DNA from: Prostheceraeus crozeri
Taxonomy: Eukaryota; Platyhelminthes; Polycladida; Euryleptidae
Direction: 5' to 3'
Assembly (NCBI GenBank): GCA_907163375.1
Contig: CAJQUW010007530.1
Coordinates: 186,001 to 250,000, forward strand
Length of the DNA stretch: 64,000 nucleotides
Within the stretch, counting starts at the first letter, position 1; the number at the start of each line of letters is the position of its first letter. Below the pieces are notes generated by a model, which was given only the letters and a program-made list of their open reading frames with translations, searched no databases and was not told where the DNA came from. Below, one piece after another: positions 40,701 to 51,918 of this stretch. The position numbers and the translations under genes are program-made.

Positions 40701-40942
40701 TGTATAACTAGGCCATGCTTTGGGATTTCGCTCTGATTTTTCCAGATGTGCTTTCAGTTGTTCATTCCACCTCCCAATCAAGTTTGCAATTTCCAAAAAT
40801 ACTCCCTGCCGTCGTCAGTTGGGTTAGCTGGTAGGCCAACTTTGGGAAAAGTGTAGACAGAAAAAATAGGACGGCAATTTCTTGTGTTCAAAATCTTGAG
40901 CAGGCCAGAGCCTGCTCTGGCCTCAATGGCACGACGCCACTG
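37796..40942 (-). mobile_element. hAT DNA transposon inserted in Polinton 2 polB
   Basis: The ends CAGGGGCGTCGTGC and GCACGACGCCACTG form hAT terminal repeats, flanked by an exact 8-bp duplication GCTGTCAT (37,788-37,795 and 40,943-40,950). Transposase coding lies on the minus strand at 39,181-40,796. The left part (37,800-39,180) has no recognisable gene but holds a diverged direct repeat (about 38,440-38,550 and 38,583-38,690). Confidence 0.95.
39181..40796 (-). pseudogene. hAT transposase (DUF4371/hAT-dimerisation type), truncated and split
   Basis: The upstream block (39,888-40,796) holds the DUF4371-type region (SPTSQNEMIHSSAQLL, DAVYFAICLDTTPDASKKDQ, RGQGYDGCATMAGQYRGLQ, HCYVHRLNLVVVD). 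The downstream block (39,181-39,891) holds the C-terminal hAT dimerisation motif (LTLPVTSSSCERSFSALKFV, TTMNQDRLNDLMI). The two are in different frames, so one indel lies near 39.89 kb. The usual N-terminal TTF-type zinc finger is missing: the frame begins less than 150 bp from the terminal repeat, so the 5' part was probably lost by internal deletion. Not functional as written. Confidence 0.9.
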
Positions 40943-41485
40943 GCTGTCATTAATGTTAATTCAAATGCAAATGATTGCTTCCTATATGCAGTTTTATCAA
41001 TATTGCATTATAATGAAGTACCTTATTCAAGGAATGAAGTAAAATCATATAGTCAGTGGACATCTGAGCTAAATATGGAAGGCATTTCCACACCTGTATC
41101 AATCAAAGATATTCCAAAATTTGAGAAAAATAATGATATCAAAATTAACATTCACTTTTATGAAAATGGACTCAAAGGTGTTCGTAACAATAGTAACTTT
41201 ACTGGTAGGCAAACGGTTAATATTTTGCAAATTCTAAACAATGAAGCAGCACACTATTGTGGTATTCCAAAGCTGTCAAGATTGTATAGGAGAACTTTAA
41301 AAAGACATAAATACTTCTGCGAAAGATGCACTCAGTCATTCACATATAAGACAACACTAGAACGACACTTCCAGTTTTGCATTCGAGGAAAAGCACAAAT
41401 AGAAAAAATGCTGTCATATCTAAAAGTACTAACAAGTAGCATGGAATATCAACTAAGTCCTCCTTTAGTATTTTATGCAGATATA
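40943..41485 (+). pseudogene. polB: Polinton 2 DNA polymerase, middle part
   Basis: It lies between the hAT and the DD41D insertions. It encodes the polymerase's N-proximal domain (NDCFLYAVLSILHYNEV onward), a C2H2-like finger (CERCTQSFTYKTTLERHFQFC) and the start of exonuclease motif I (PPLVFYADIQ). Fossil segment. Confidence 0.85.
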
Positions 41486-41823
41486 CAAGGTGTTTGAAAA
41501 GTACGCTAACAGTTGATTTTGCCCTAGGAAATCTATGTTGACCGTTCTATTGGCGATTTACACCTGAATCAGTCGATGGATATCCATGATCAGTCCAACA
41601 TGAGCCATAGACTTCGAAGTAATTGCTACTATCATTTAGAAGTCTATGCAGTAGCATTCCATTGGCAAAGGAATTTTGAAATCTATCATGGACAAGATAT
41701 AGCACCAATCTGACATTACGTACATGGATATGTTCAATTAATTTGATTTGAATCAAACACTGTTAGTTTGACTTGAAGTGAATTAAACAAGCTTGAAGCT
41801 TTTTTGAATTTGCTGCTTCTGTC

Positions 41824-42879
41824 ATGTCAGGTCATCTAAAAGATGATCAGAGAAAATGGATTTTGAAATCCTTTGGGAAAAACAAGAATGCTGAAAAGGT
41901 GCAAATGGAATGGATAGATGCCTTTCACAGCAATCCTCCATCAAGATTTGCTATTTATCGCATTCGAGATAAATTTGAAAAGACCGGTTCGGTAGAGAAT
42001 GCACCGAAGTCAGGACGCCCTCGATCAGTTTCAATAACATCAAACGAGGAGCTAGTGGCCCAAACATTTGTTCAAAGTCCGAAGAAGTCAGCAAGAAGAG
42101 CCTCATTGGAGTTGGACATTTCTCTAAGCTCTACTTGGAGACTGATGAGGAAAGTTGAGTTGAAACCATACCGACCCAGACTGTTGCAGCACCTTCTACC
42201 GGATGATGCTGAACGACGCTTGCAGTTTGCTGTGCTCAAGTTGTCGGAAATTCGGGAGAACCCAGATTTGCTTGACAAGATAGTTTGGTCTGACGAAGCC
42301 AGTTTCAAACTATCAGGTCACGTAAATAGACATAACTGTGTCTACTGGTTCCCTGAAAATCCGCACATGGTATCAACAAATGAGCTGAACCAGCCTGGCT
42401 TAACCGTCTGGGCCGGTATGTCAAGCAACGGTGTGATTGGGCCAGTATTTTTTGAAAGAACTGTGACGGCTGAGGTGTACCTTCAAATGCTCCAATCCTT
42501 TGCGATTCCTGAGATGCAGTCATTGAACAACTTCAATGAGCTGTACTTTCAGCAGGATGGTGCAGCAGCGCATTTTGCAGTGAGTGTCAGAAGCTATCTG
42601 AATGACACTTTTCCAGGAAAGTGGATCGGGAGATGTGGTAGCATCCTTTGGCCTCCTCGCTCTCCCGATCTAACTCCGATGGACTTTTTCTTTTGGGGCG
42701 TTGTAAAGGAGAAAGTGTACGGACGAAAACCTCACACACTTTCTCAACTCCGCTCCTACATCACAGATGCCTGTCAAGAGATCAGTGATGACAGGAACTT
42801 ATGCAGAACTGTGTGCCACAGTGTGGCCGAAAGACTACAAGAATGTGCCGATGTCCATGGTGGACATTTTGAGCATTAG
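41824..42879 (+). CDS. DD41D mariner-type transposase (351 aa), apparently intact
   Basis: One frame from ATG to stop. The N-terminal helix-turn-helix pair includes TGSVENAPKSGRPRS. Catalytic aspartates are D157 (IVWSDEASF), D245 (YFQQDGAAAH) and D287 (RSPDLTPMDFFFWG); 41 residues separate the second and third, defining DD41D. SPDLTPMDFFFWG and the C-terminal FNELYFQQDG context match IS630-type enzymes. Cut-and-paste at TA is expected and observed. I see no break, so it may be functional. Confidence 0.95.
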   Translation: MSGHLKDDQRKWILKSFGKNKNAEKVQMEWIDAFHSNPPSRFAIYRIRDKFEKTGSVENAPKSGRPRSVSITSNEELVAQTFVQSPKKSARRASLELDISLSSTWRLMRKVELKPYRPRLLQHLLPDDAERRLQFAVLKLSEIRENPDLLDKIVWSDEASFKLSGHVNRHNCVYWFPENPHMVSTNELNQPGLTVWAGMSSNGVIGPVFFERTVTAEVYLQMLQSFAIPEMQSLNNFNELYFQQDGAAAHFAVSVRSYLNDTFPGKWIGRCGSILWPPRSPDLTPMDFFFWGVVKEKVYGRKPHTLSQLRSYITDACQEISDDRNLCRTVCHSVAERLQECADVHGGHFEH

Positions 42880-43022
42880 CGTTCGTGAATTTTTGCAACT
42901 TTAAGTTGATTAATTTTTTGATATGTTGAATAGGCCTTGGTTATTCATTTGTTCATTTTTTTGTTAGGAAACCAAGCAAACAAAATGGTAGTTGTTTTAA
43001 TGTTAATACCTTTATTAATTTC

Positions 43023-43075
43023 AGCCTCCTCTAGGCCATCGTCAGAAGCTTCTGACGATGGTCTAAAAGGAGGCT
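43023..43075. repeat. Palindrome in the DD41D element
   Basis: A perfect 26-bp palindrome centred on AAGCTT (43,036-43,061), within a longer imperfect inverted repeat AGCCTCCT / AGGAGGCT. A GGACATT..ATGTCAGCTGTTC-type repeat follows twice (about 43,093-43,130 and 43,183-43,219). Possible subterminal binding sites. Confidence 0.85.
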
Positions 43076-43556
43076 GGAATTAACAAAGGTGAAGGACATT
43101 TGGATGTCAGCTGTTCTTCCTTCTTCGCCTCCCTGTCTTGTGTTGACGACAGCGTCTTCGTGCACCAGGCTGAGGGGCGCGGAGGACATTCGAATGTCAG
43201 CTGTTCTTCCTTCTCCGCAGTAACACTGAAACAACTACTATCTTGTTTACATGGTTTCCTAATAATTTTTTTTGATAGATGTTGGATAGTTATTCGACTT
43301 CTCATGATCGGTATAGATTCAAATTGGGTTGTAGTGAAATATGTAGGCATGAAAACACTGGAGATCATGAGATATTTTAATATGATTTACGCGATGTCAA
43401 AGAGTATTGAATTTTTGCCCCTTACGAATACAAGGCATATTAGCTATCTGTGGCATCGTGAAAAAGATTATTATGACATAGCTTATTAATCTATAGCATT
43501 AAGACATAGCTTTTCAAGGCCAATTTCTACTGTTAGCCTACTTTTGAAACACCTTG

Positions 43557-46062
43557 TATAGTGCTACATTGATAATAAAATACATAAACCTGCGGCCATT
43601 GGAGCTTATCATGTCTGGCATAATGCCCTTCAATCAAAATTTGATAACAAGTATTACCTCTTTGAGGGAGAAAATTGCATTATTAGTTTCTTGCACCACT
43701 TAGAAACTGTAGCCAAAGACTTATATGACAACCAATGTGCAACAACTAGGCAGCCAATGTCACTGTCAGCGGATGAAAAAGCACGCCATTAGATTGCAGA
43801 ATGTTGCAACAAATGTAAATCGAAATTCAGCGATGAAGTCATAAAAGTTCGTGATCATGATCATATCACCGGACGATATAGGCAAACATTATGTAGGAAA
43901 TGCAATCTCCGGTTAAGACTTAACAGACGGGAGCTCCCCATATTTTTCCACAATTTAAAAAATTATGATAGTCACATCGTTTGCTATAAAGCGATTGGAA
44001 GAATGAAATCTTGGAAATTAGATGTTGAAGCAGCAACTGCTGAAAAATATATAACTTTATCCGCCAGTGTCCCTGTAAATGAATACAAAGGGAAGACAGT
44101 ATACTTTAAACTAAAATTCTTAGACTCATATCAATTTCTAAGTGCATCCTTGAGTGAATTAGCCAAGGGCTTGCAAACGTATGAGCATGTAGAGACATTA
44201 AGGGTAGAATTTCCACAATTAAGTGATAATGTTTTTATCAGAAGGGAGTGTTTCCATATTCATACTTCAAAAACTTAAACACGTTGACGGAAGACTGTCT
44301 ACCACCACAATTTGAATTCTATAATGATCTTACTGGTGAGAACTGTTCCGATAGTGAATATGAACACGCTAACAAGGCATGGATTGAATTTAATTGTAAC
44401 ACATTTGGTGATTACATGCTGGCATATCTGAAGTTAGATTTTTTATTGTTGGCAGACATATTTGAAGTGTTTAGAGCATTGAGTCAACGTGAGGATGAAG
44501 TCGACCCTGTACATTTTGTCAGTCTCCCACATCTTAGCTTTACCTCAGAACTAAATTTCTCTTCCAATGATCCCCCACACTACATACAAGATGAAAATAT
44601 GTACAATCTATTTGAACGAGGAATTAGAGGGGGTATGACTTTCACCAACATTCACCGAGCGCGTGCACGCATTGAAGAATTAGGAAATAATACACGTGAA
44701 AGTCGACATTTGACCTACTTAGATGTTAATAACCTTTACGGTTCTTCACTCAGTAGGAATCTACCCCACTCAAATTTCAAATGGTTGAATGAAAGTGAAT
44801 TAGATAATTTTTTAATTGAAGAAAATGTTCAAAATATAGATGATGATGGTGAAATCGGCTACATTTTTGATTTAGATTTAGGGTATCCTGCAGCCATTCA
44901 TGATGACACTGCTGATTTCCCATTAGCTCCAGAAATGCAGATGATTGAAAAGAGAATGTTTTCACACTATATGAAAAATCTATATGAAAAAGTAAGACCA
45001 AATACACATTTTTCTTCTATCAAGAAACTTCTGCTCCATCAATTTGATAGGGAAAATTATGTAGTCCACTACTCAATTTTAAAATTTTACTTGACCATGG
45101 GCATGAGAATCAAGAAGATTCATAGTGGCATAAAATTCACACAAAAGTCTTGGTTAAAAACATACATTGATATGAACTCTCAAAAGAGGGCTGAATCAAG
45201 CACTGACTTCGAAAAGTCATTCTACAAATTGAAAAATAATTCTTTATATGGTAAAACAATGGAAAATGTAAGGAGAAGGAAAAAATTTAAACTAGTCAAC
45301 AATGAGAAACAACTACTGAAATTTTCAAATCATCCTCTCTATGTTCAACACAAAATATTTGATGAAGATCTGGTTGGTATGGAAATGTACAAACCTTCAA
45401 TAGTTTTAAATAAATTAATATATGTTGGTCAAGCAGTACTTGACTATAGTAAGTTGGAAATGTATCAATTATATTACAATGATCTAAAAGGATGTCCACT
45501 GATAAATAGAACGCGGCTTTGTGGAGGTGATACCGACAGTTTCTTCCTATGTTTATACACACCATCTGTCCGTCTGGAAGATATACTTCTATACTTCGGT
45601 GAAACGTTTGACTCTTCAAACTATAACAGTCACCACCGACTATACTCAACTACAAACAAAGCTAGATTCGGTTGTTTTAAGGATGAGTGTGCTGGAAAGT
45701 TGCTTGAGGAAATGATCCTACTAAAACCGAAAATGTATTCAATGAAATATCTAGACTCTACTAATCATAGCATCAAACGTGCAAAAGGAATTCAGAGAGC
45801 AGCAGTTAAAAAATTGAAACATAATGACTATACGAGTGTCTATTATAGTGAGAATGATACAACTGAAGATATGACAATTATAAATTCAAAAAATCACATA
45901 GTTAGCACAAAATCATTTAAGAAGCGAGGTCTTTCACTTTGGGAGGATAAGCGCTGTTGGCTGGATAAAAATTTATCATTACCATATGGACACTACAGCC
46001 TAGGTCTTCCCCCACCGTCGAAGAGAAGGAGATGCCTTCCTGTCACAGGTGATGTAGAATAA
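43557..46062 (+). pseudogene. polB: Polinton 2 DNA polymerase, C-terminal part
   Basis: It contains the endonuclease VII-like DHDHITGRYRQTLCRKC region, exonuclease II FFHNLKNYDSHIV, exonuclease III YLKLDFLLLADIF, polymerase motif A YLDVNNLYGSSLS, motif B YKLKNNSLYGKTMENV, motif C GGDTDSFFL and thumb KPKMYSMKY. Ends in a basic tail. Fossil; about two breaks in this part. The motif order is as in element 1, but the sequence is distant and the motif A residue after the L-Y pair differs. Confidence 0.9.
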
Positions 46063-46319
46063 GTCTAAATAAAAACAATATAATATTCCACTTGTAATAG
46101 ATCTTGCGATTGCTGCATCTTCCTACATGTAGCAACACTTACTAATACATGAGTAGTCTTACTAAATTGAAATTTCTACATCTTTCCGATATGTAGAAAT
46201 GATTACTAATAAATAGATAGTCCTAATGTGAATGAATATGTGAAGAATTTGTACTCAACATCATTCCGATATGTTGAGCTAATATAATAACAAACTTTAG
46301 GCAAACATTAAACTCAAAT

Positions 46320-46886
46320 TTGAAACATAGCTTTCGGAACATGCCTCATTACATAAGAACATGGAAACTTAGTGACGTCCAAAACGTTCACATAACAAAT
46401 TCTAAAAGAATAGCATTTCGTCATTCAATAGCAAATAGTGTTCGAAAACATCGTGGCGTTTGCATTAGTATTGACTCATTGCCTTCACTGAAAGACTTTG
46501 CGGATCTCATTGAGAACCATAAGACTCGGATCAAGATTCCTCTCGATGACAAGGTATGGATAAAGTGTGATTCATCAGTCAAACTATACGTCTGTTCACC
46601 AAAACGGGAAGATGTTGAATATCGATTTTTTCGTTTCAGTGACGTCACATGGGAGATACTACCACAGATAACGTCATTCATTAAAGATGGAGGACATCAA
46701 ACGGTTGGAAGTTGTAAATCGGATGTTAACTACAAAAGCAAAGTCAAAACTCAATCTACAAGAGATCGAGAGGAATATACCCAACCGAAAACAATGGTTA
46801 CTGATAAAACGCAAATTGAAGCCGACAACGAGCTTACATCTTGGAAGACCCTCAATGTTAACATGGAGGATTCAGAGGAAGGATAA
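46320..46886 (+). CDS. Hypothetical Polinton 2 frame overlapping the TBP-like gene
   Basis: A 188-residue frame whose N-terminal 130 residues look protein-like (alternating hydrophobics, YRFFRFSDVTWEILPQITSF), then polar. No family recognised. It overlaps the next gene by 200 nt in another frame. Confidence 0.4.
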   Translation: MKHSFRNMPHYIRTWKLSDVQNVHITNSKRIAFRHSIANSVRKHRGVCISIDSLPSLKDFADLIENHKTRIKIPLDDKVWIKCDSSVKLYVCSPKREDVEYRFFRFSDVTWEILPQITSFIKDGGHQTVGSCKSDVNYKSKVKTQSTRDREEYTQPKTMVTDKTQIEADNELTSWKTLNVNMEDSEEG

Positions 46887-47256
46887 ATCTCTCACTATCC
46901 TATTCTTTCCAAATGGAACAATCCAATGTATTGGAAGGGTCATGGAGGGTGATCTCTCATATCTACACTTAACTTTGGAACATTTACTTGGTGATTCACT
47001 ATCTGATTGGAAAGTGAAGACCATGACCGTGTTATGTGAATTACACTATCACTATGACTTCCGTAAAGTTACATCATCACATAATCTAACTTATGAAGTG
47101 GAGTTTTTTCCAGCAGCTCAATTGACTAACTGGCATCCATATCATGTTCATGTGTTCCATAATGGAAAGATTGTGATAACCGGCATCAAAGACATAAGTG
47201 ATGTACCTCCCATCATATGTGATTTGAAAAAATGTTTCATGAAAACCAAATTGTAG
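46687..47256 (+). CDS. TATA-binding-protein-like protein
   Basis: A 189-residue frame starting MEDIKRLEVVNRMLTTKAKS. Both direct repeats of the TBP saddle can be followed by eye. Repeat 1: INRM-type strand, LNLQEIERNIPN helix, LTILFFPNGTIQCIGR (compare TBP ALIFSSGKMVCTGAK). Repeat 2: YEVEFFPAAQLTNW (compare YEPELFPGLIYR) then VHVFHNGKIVITGIKDISDV (compare [20 protein letters not shown]). The length matches a bare TBP core. It would bind TATA DNA in the minor groove; conservation of the intercalating phenylalanines is only partial. It is not a standard Polinton gene to my knowledge. The frame looks whole. Confidence 0.7.
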   Translation: MEDIKRLEVVNRMLTTKAKSKLNLQEIERNIPNRKQWLLIKRKLKPTTSLHLGRPSMLTWRIQRKDKSLTILFFPNGTIQCIGRVMEGDLSYLHLTLEHLLGDSLSDWKVKTMTVLCELHYHYDFRKVTSSHNLTYEVEFFPAAQLTNWHPYHVHVFHNGKIVITGIKDISDVPPIICDLKKCFMKTKL

Positions 47257-47365
47257 ATTTTGTATATATGTGAATAGATAATGAAATATGAATATGTTTT
47301 TGTTTTCCTTATAAACCCTTGTTTTGGAAATGAAAGAGATCAAGTTAATGATACAACATAAAACT

Positions 47366-47830
47366 TTATTTCAAAACTGTTTCAACATATTTAGTAAGAA
47401 TTACATCATTTTTATCACAGTTTTTTGAAAATAGTTCTAAAGCACTTTTACAGTTATTTTTCAATGGTCTCTCGTTGACAAAATAGAGTACATAGCCACC
47501 GCACATTAGCAATGTATTACTTTGAAGTGGGAACGATGTCACTTTCCTAACAGTCCAGGAGAACCTGTTCATCCATAATGCGATATCATGTAAACGAGGT
47601 TGATTAAGAGAGTCAAAATATTCGGCAACTTTATAACGATTGATGTATACAGCAATCCAATGTTTTCCGGGAAGATTGTTGGTATCCGTATTGATGATAA
47701 GCGAACAAGGATAGAAAGGAATTGTATCAGGTAAATTATCTCTAGAAAAGACATTGAGAAATATTGTCTTGGAGTAGGGATGAGCTTTCCTCATTTTCCT
47801 CAAGATTTCTATGTTGCTTAAGTTACTCAT
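47366..47830 (-). CDS. Adenain-like cysteine protease of Polinton 2
   Basis: A 154-residue frame. Catalytic His is in PGKHWIAVYI, the acidic residue in EYFDSLNQP, Gln in FPLQSN and Cys in MCGGYVLYFV, the order of the adenovirus protease family. It starts MSNLSNIEILRKM. It follows the capsid gene on the same strand, with a short overlap. The frame looks whole. Likely role: capsid maturation. Confidence 0.9.
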   Translation of the reverse strand: MSNLSNIEILRKMRKAHPYSKTIFLNVFSRDNLPDTIPFYPCSLIINTDTNNLPGKHWIAVYINRYKVAEYFDSLNQPRLHDIALWMNRFSWTVRKVTSFPLQSNTLLMCGGYVLYFVNERPLKNNCKSALELFSKNCDKNDVILTKYVETVLK

Positions 47831-49109
47831 CTCTGATAGCTGACAGTCACGTCTCTCATTCTTGTTATCTCAACTTTGCTATCATAGATAGCATAAATGA
47901 GACAAGTAATTGTTTTCTTCAAAGGTGACTCAAATGATACCTCCAGTCGTAGATTTCCAGGCTTTGTAACTCCTACGCTTTCACCACCTAGATCTGCATC
48001 TGCTGTAAGGTTGTACATAATGAAGAGAGAGCCATTCTTGTACATATCCATTGTAATTCCATTTGAATCATCTGTATTAAACATGTTGAGGGCGGTGAAG
48101 GTAGAACCATATTCACGTGCGAATTTACCATCTTTGAAATTAGGCTCATATGCTTTGCAAGATACAAATTTCCCATCCTGGTAGAGGCTAGTTTGCTAAC
48201 ATTAAAGTGTTGGAAATAGAATGGATTCTTTTCAAAAGCACCAATGAATGCCTCATTTTCCACAAATGTGATATACACCGCCTTTGGCATTGCAGTGGGA
48301 AAAAGATTTGGGTAGGCATGTGAGGATGATCCCGCACCAATTGTGAAGTTTGTCAACACACTGTGATTAACTGGATATATTGCATTGTTTTTCCTCAATC
48401 CTGTCGCATGCTCGTTGATGACTGACGGGTTCATTGTTACTCGCCTTACATTAAGCACGGCATTACTTATGTTGACTTGATAGTTTGTAGCTCCAAAAGC
48501 CATTAACGCGAACTCAGGATTTGCACGAATAAATTTTATTTGCATTTTAACCTGTGATAGCAGATATCTAGATTGACGAAGGAAATCAAGATAGACAGGT
48601 CCTTTCAAGTATAATTCCTTTGAATCCGCTGTTAAATCCATTCGTCTTTTTAACCCTGTATTTGAGACATCATCAAATTTCCCTTGCTGATCATCATACC
48701 ACCCAGAAACTTGCAAGTGTAACTGTTTAGATTGCTTTTGAAATTGCGTCATTGCATATATGTATGCTCCATATGGATATTCTCGATCCCCTCCTTCAAT
48801 CTGTTTGTCATTCAATATTAGATACACATCTGAGAACAGACTGGCAATAGGAAGATTTGCCAATCCCACTTTATTCTTGGATGAATCAATATTTGTACCA
48901 TCAGTCTTCTTAATTTGTATACACAACTCTAAATCAATGGATTAACAGTCAATATAATCTTTTGGATTGGCAGGTATATCAAACTGAATAGGCTGTTGGT
49001 TACCATCGATATTTGTTGTGGGGACTATGTCTACAATTGTTGAGGAGATGATGTCTGTCTGATGAGGGGGAGAATCGAAGAAACACAAAGCCGAATTGAT
49101 ACTCTGCAT
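47827..49109 (-). pseudogene. Polinton 2 major capsid protein (double jelly-roll)
   Basis: From the ATG at 49,107-49,109 the sequence encodes MQSINSALCFFDSPP and then typical Polinton capsid regions: NLPIASLFSDVYLILNDKQI, a YPYGAYIYAMTQF helix, LYLKGPVYLDFLRQ, and the C-terminal strands ending in GSLFIMYNLTADADLG and SFESPLKKTITCLIYAIYD. Fossil, about two breaks. It sits between the basic virion protein and the protease, as in other Polintons. Confidence 0.9.
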
Positions 49110-49119
49110 CGTATTAGCT

Positions 49120-49602
49120 CTATAAATATGTTGTCTTCCTTCGTTTTGACTTGTTTCCAGTAGCTGTGGAATTTCGTTTGCGCTTTCTTGTTTTCACTCG
49201 ACGTCTAGATTTAGAACGTGCTGCTCTAGTCGGCTTTTTACTTTTCCTGCGTCTTTGCTTAGTAACTCGACCGGATCCAACTTGTCTTGACTTCCTACGC
49301 TTCTTCCGAACTGTACGTCTCGTCTTTGTTAAATCATCTAATGCGTCTATGGCAGATTGCTGCGCGCGCATTTTCATAGATTCACCGATATCCTTACTTT
49401 GAAGCGCATCAGCTGCAACATTTGCACCAAAATCTAAAGCCCTGCTTCCAACACGCTTCATGATTGGTACGCCATACTTTTTGAGTGTTGGAAGAACCAT
49501 ACATCTTAGTGCACCAAAAATGCCTCCTCCAACTTGTCGTCTACCTCCAACAAACACGGGATAACCGCTCTGATATGATGGTCTACTGTAAATGACTGTC
49601 AT
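49120..49602 (-). CDS. Basic virion protein with arginine/lysine-rich tail
   Basis: A 160-residue frame. The first half has VGGGIFGALRC and an amphipathic ALDFGANVAADAL helix, typical of small Polinton virion proteins. The last 60 residues are almost all Lys/Arg/Ser/Thr, as in DNA-condensing core proteins such as adenovirus pVII/pX. It is immediately upstream of the capsid gene on the same strand. The role as a core protein is inferred. Confidence 0.6.
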   Translation of the reverse strand: MTVIYSRPSYQSGYPVFVGGRRQVGGGIFGALRCMVLPTLKKYGVPIMKRVGSRALDFGANVAADALQSKDIGESMKMRAQQSAIDALDDLTKTRRTVRKKRRKSRQVGSGRVTKQRRRKSKKPTRAARSKSRRRVKTRKRKRNSTATGNKSKRRKTTYL

Positions 49603-49645
49603 TATGACTATTGAGTAACTATGGAAGTCACAATAGCGTAAAGCC

Positions 49646-51213
49646 TTATTCTCGTGACCTAATATGTAGGGTCAAAACAGTAACACCACCACAGAACGGT
49701 ACTACTTCTCCTGCGTCATCATGAATTGATATGTCAATTCTATTGATGTAATTTCGGCTGATTGGTAGATACATTGTGTTAAAAAATTCTCGATTGATTA
49801 GTTGCTTCCTTACGGATGAGAGAGGAAATGTGCGCAGAAGTGGGGCCTCAATGTCGCCAACCCTTGTATATTCAATAATGTTACAATAGACGTATAAGTT
49901 ACTTATATCACGCTCTAGTGATGGGGCTATATCGCCTATTGATGTGCCTTCATAAATAGTTGATTTTGAGAATCCCAATGTGGTCGTTAACACGCTATCC
50001 AGCTTGATAAGAGAGTTCTTCCCTACCTTTACAATCATGCGTTTCTTATGTGGGTCATAAGAAAAGTGATATTCATCTGCATCAAGGTAATCTACACCAA
50101 ACTCATTTAACTTTGTACACAATTCAGATGGCGTTTTCAAGCTTTCAATGTTCAAATTAACTCTTTTTACAAGTTCACTGGAAGTAGACAATTCATCACC
50201 CAATATGTCTTCGCCGTATGCGTGGATATCCCATGAAGCATTTGTTGATGCTTTGAGTTTAGAAGAGGACAATTGAACCTTGAATGTATCATTTAATTCT
50301 GTCAACCAAGGTGCGCTTTCAAGGCCCTTAAACATCCCAATCATTTCAGATCCGAATTCAATAACAGCGGACTCAGACTTTTCCAATGGTGTCTTTTTAG
50401 TAAAAACAATAAATTCTGCCTCCGTTTCAACAGTAAATAAAGTTACTTTCTCTTTCTTATATTCACAAGTCATTAACGTTTCTGGCACTGATCCTTGAAA
50501 CTTTCTTGCAAAGTCTTCAACACTTCTAATGACCTCAAATTTATTTTTTACTCGGATGCTCCTTTTTTGTAATGCATACAATGGCACAATTCTACATTGA
50601 AATCAATGACTTTCCTCTCCGAATTCCACCCACGTCCATTGTACCAATACCTTGATGAGAAAGTTGTTCTGGAATACCCAAAAGTATGACTCAAATCCTT
50701 ACCTAATACAAGAAGAACATGCTTCCCTTCCTTCATCAATTTTGTTGACCCCTTTATGACTGGTTTGTAGAATTTATTCAAAGCCAGCTTGAAGAGATCA
50801 TTTATTCGTTCAAACATTCTACCGATTTCCTTTTCTGTATCTTGCAAGCTCATTGTGGGAACCTTAGAATCAAAAGTTGACGTTGCAAATGCCTTTTGAA
50901 TTTTAATGATGTTTTGGACAGATGATAAAGATGTTGAAAAAGGATGTAAAGTTAGATGATGAAAAGCCCATGTACCATGTAGACTATTTTGAAATATGCG
51001 AAAGCAATCATCCTTCTCTCGCACTTCTTTATGTAATTCAAAATAGTTGTTCTCTAGCAAACTGATATCGTTGTAATAAGTAATTTCAGTTAGAGCAACT
51101 TCATGGGGTCCATGCAGAGTAATTGGATTAGCGAATTCAACAGAGTATAGAGATGGTTTGTTACTTGGGAATATCTTGGGGTTGCTATTAAACTCATATA
51201 TGGAAGAAGTCAC
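49646..51213 (-). pseudogene. Penton-like minor capsid protein of Polinton 2
   Basis: The N-terminal region has YSVEFANPITLHGPHEVALT followed by EITYYNDI, the common start of Polinton minor capsid proteins. The C-terminal region has NLYVYCNIIEYTRVGDIEAP, LLRTFPLSS, MYLPISRNYINRIDISI and CGGVTVLTLHIR, the conserved end. Together with the major capsid protein it would build the icosahedral vertices. Fossil, about one break. Confidence 0.75.
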
Positions 51214-51216
51214 ATG

Positions 51217-51918
51217 CTATATTAGCTTAAAAGTTACGAGTGTCTCCCACCTCCACATTTTTTTTAGATCCTGGTGCGTTATCCAGCTATTGAATGAATC
51301 AGGATATCCTTTCCATTTAACTAGATATTTCCTTTGATTGCCATGACCTTTCCTCCTAATTATTTTGTCAATCATATACACCTCTTTACTTCTGTCTACT
51401 ACTTGCGATTCATAAGAGTAAAATTTTCCTTCAATTGGATTGCCATGGTAATCTATTAATTTATACATGGTGGGTCTAAATTTTGTATTTACTTCATCCA
51501 CAAAAAAACTCTTCTTCAGTCCAATTAGGTAGATACCCCTTCTCAAATGTAGACTTAACCTTTGAAATCCAAACTCTATCACCAACATTAATTTTCTTTT
51601 CATTGGAAATGTTTTTCGCTTTCTTATCATACAATCGAAGCCATACATCCATCGCATTATCTGGGGTAACATCAACTGGTTTCATCTTAATGATTCTTAA
51701 TTATCTTTCATCGTAATTCTTAACAAATTTCTGCAGCTCACCTACCCAAACATGTGTATTTTTTGCAGTGAAATAGCGCCATATTTTTGTCTTCAGTGTG
51801 CGATTGAACCTCTCAACCATGGCAGCTTTATAAGCACTTTTGACACTAAACAATTCTACATTATGACTTTTAAGGAGACTTCGAACATGAGAGTTTTCGA
51901 ATTCCTTCCCTTGATAGG
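51217..51918 (-). pseudogene. Polinton 2 integrase, C-terminal part with chromodomain
   Basis: The core's catalytic glutamate region (AAMVERFNRTLKTKIW) is followed by a linker and a clear chromodomain (DKIIRRKGHGNQRKYLVKWK, then GYPDSFNSWI). It is separated from the N-terminal part by the LTR element. Fossil. Confidence 0.85.

Larger units (their letters stand above)
41486..43556 (+). mobile_element. Tc1/mariner-superfamily DD41D transposon inserted in Polinton 2 polB
   Basis: Terminal repeats beginning CAAGGTGTTTGAAAAGTA match the other end with few differences and are flanked by TA (41,484-41,485 and 43,557-43,558). One full-length transposase gene is inside. The 3' non-coding third contains a palindrome and a direct repeat. 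It looks complete and probably young. Confidence 0.95.

Noticed and set aside
43100-43489. Plus-strand frame in the 3' part of the DD41D element
   Set aside because: It runs through repeats and palindromes and has no protein-like pattern.
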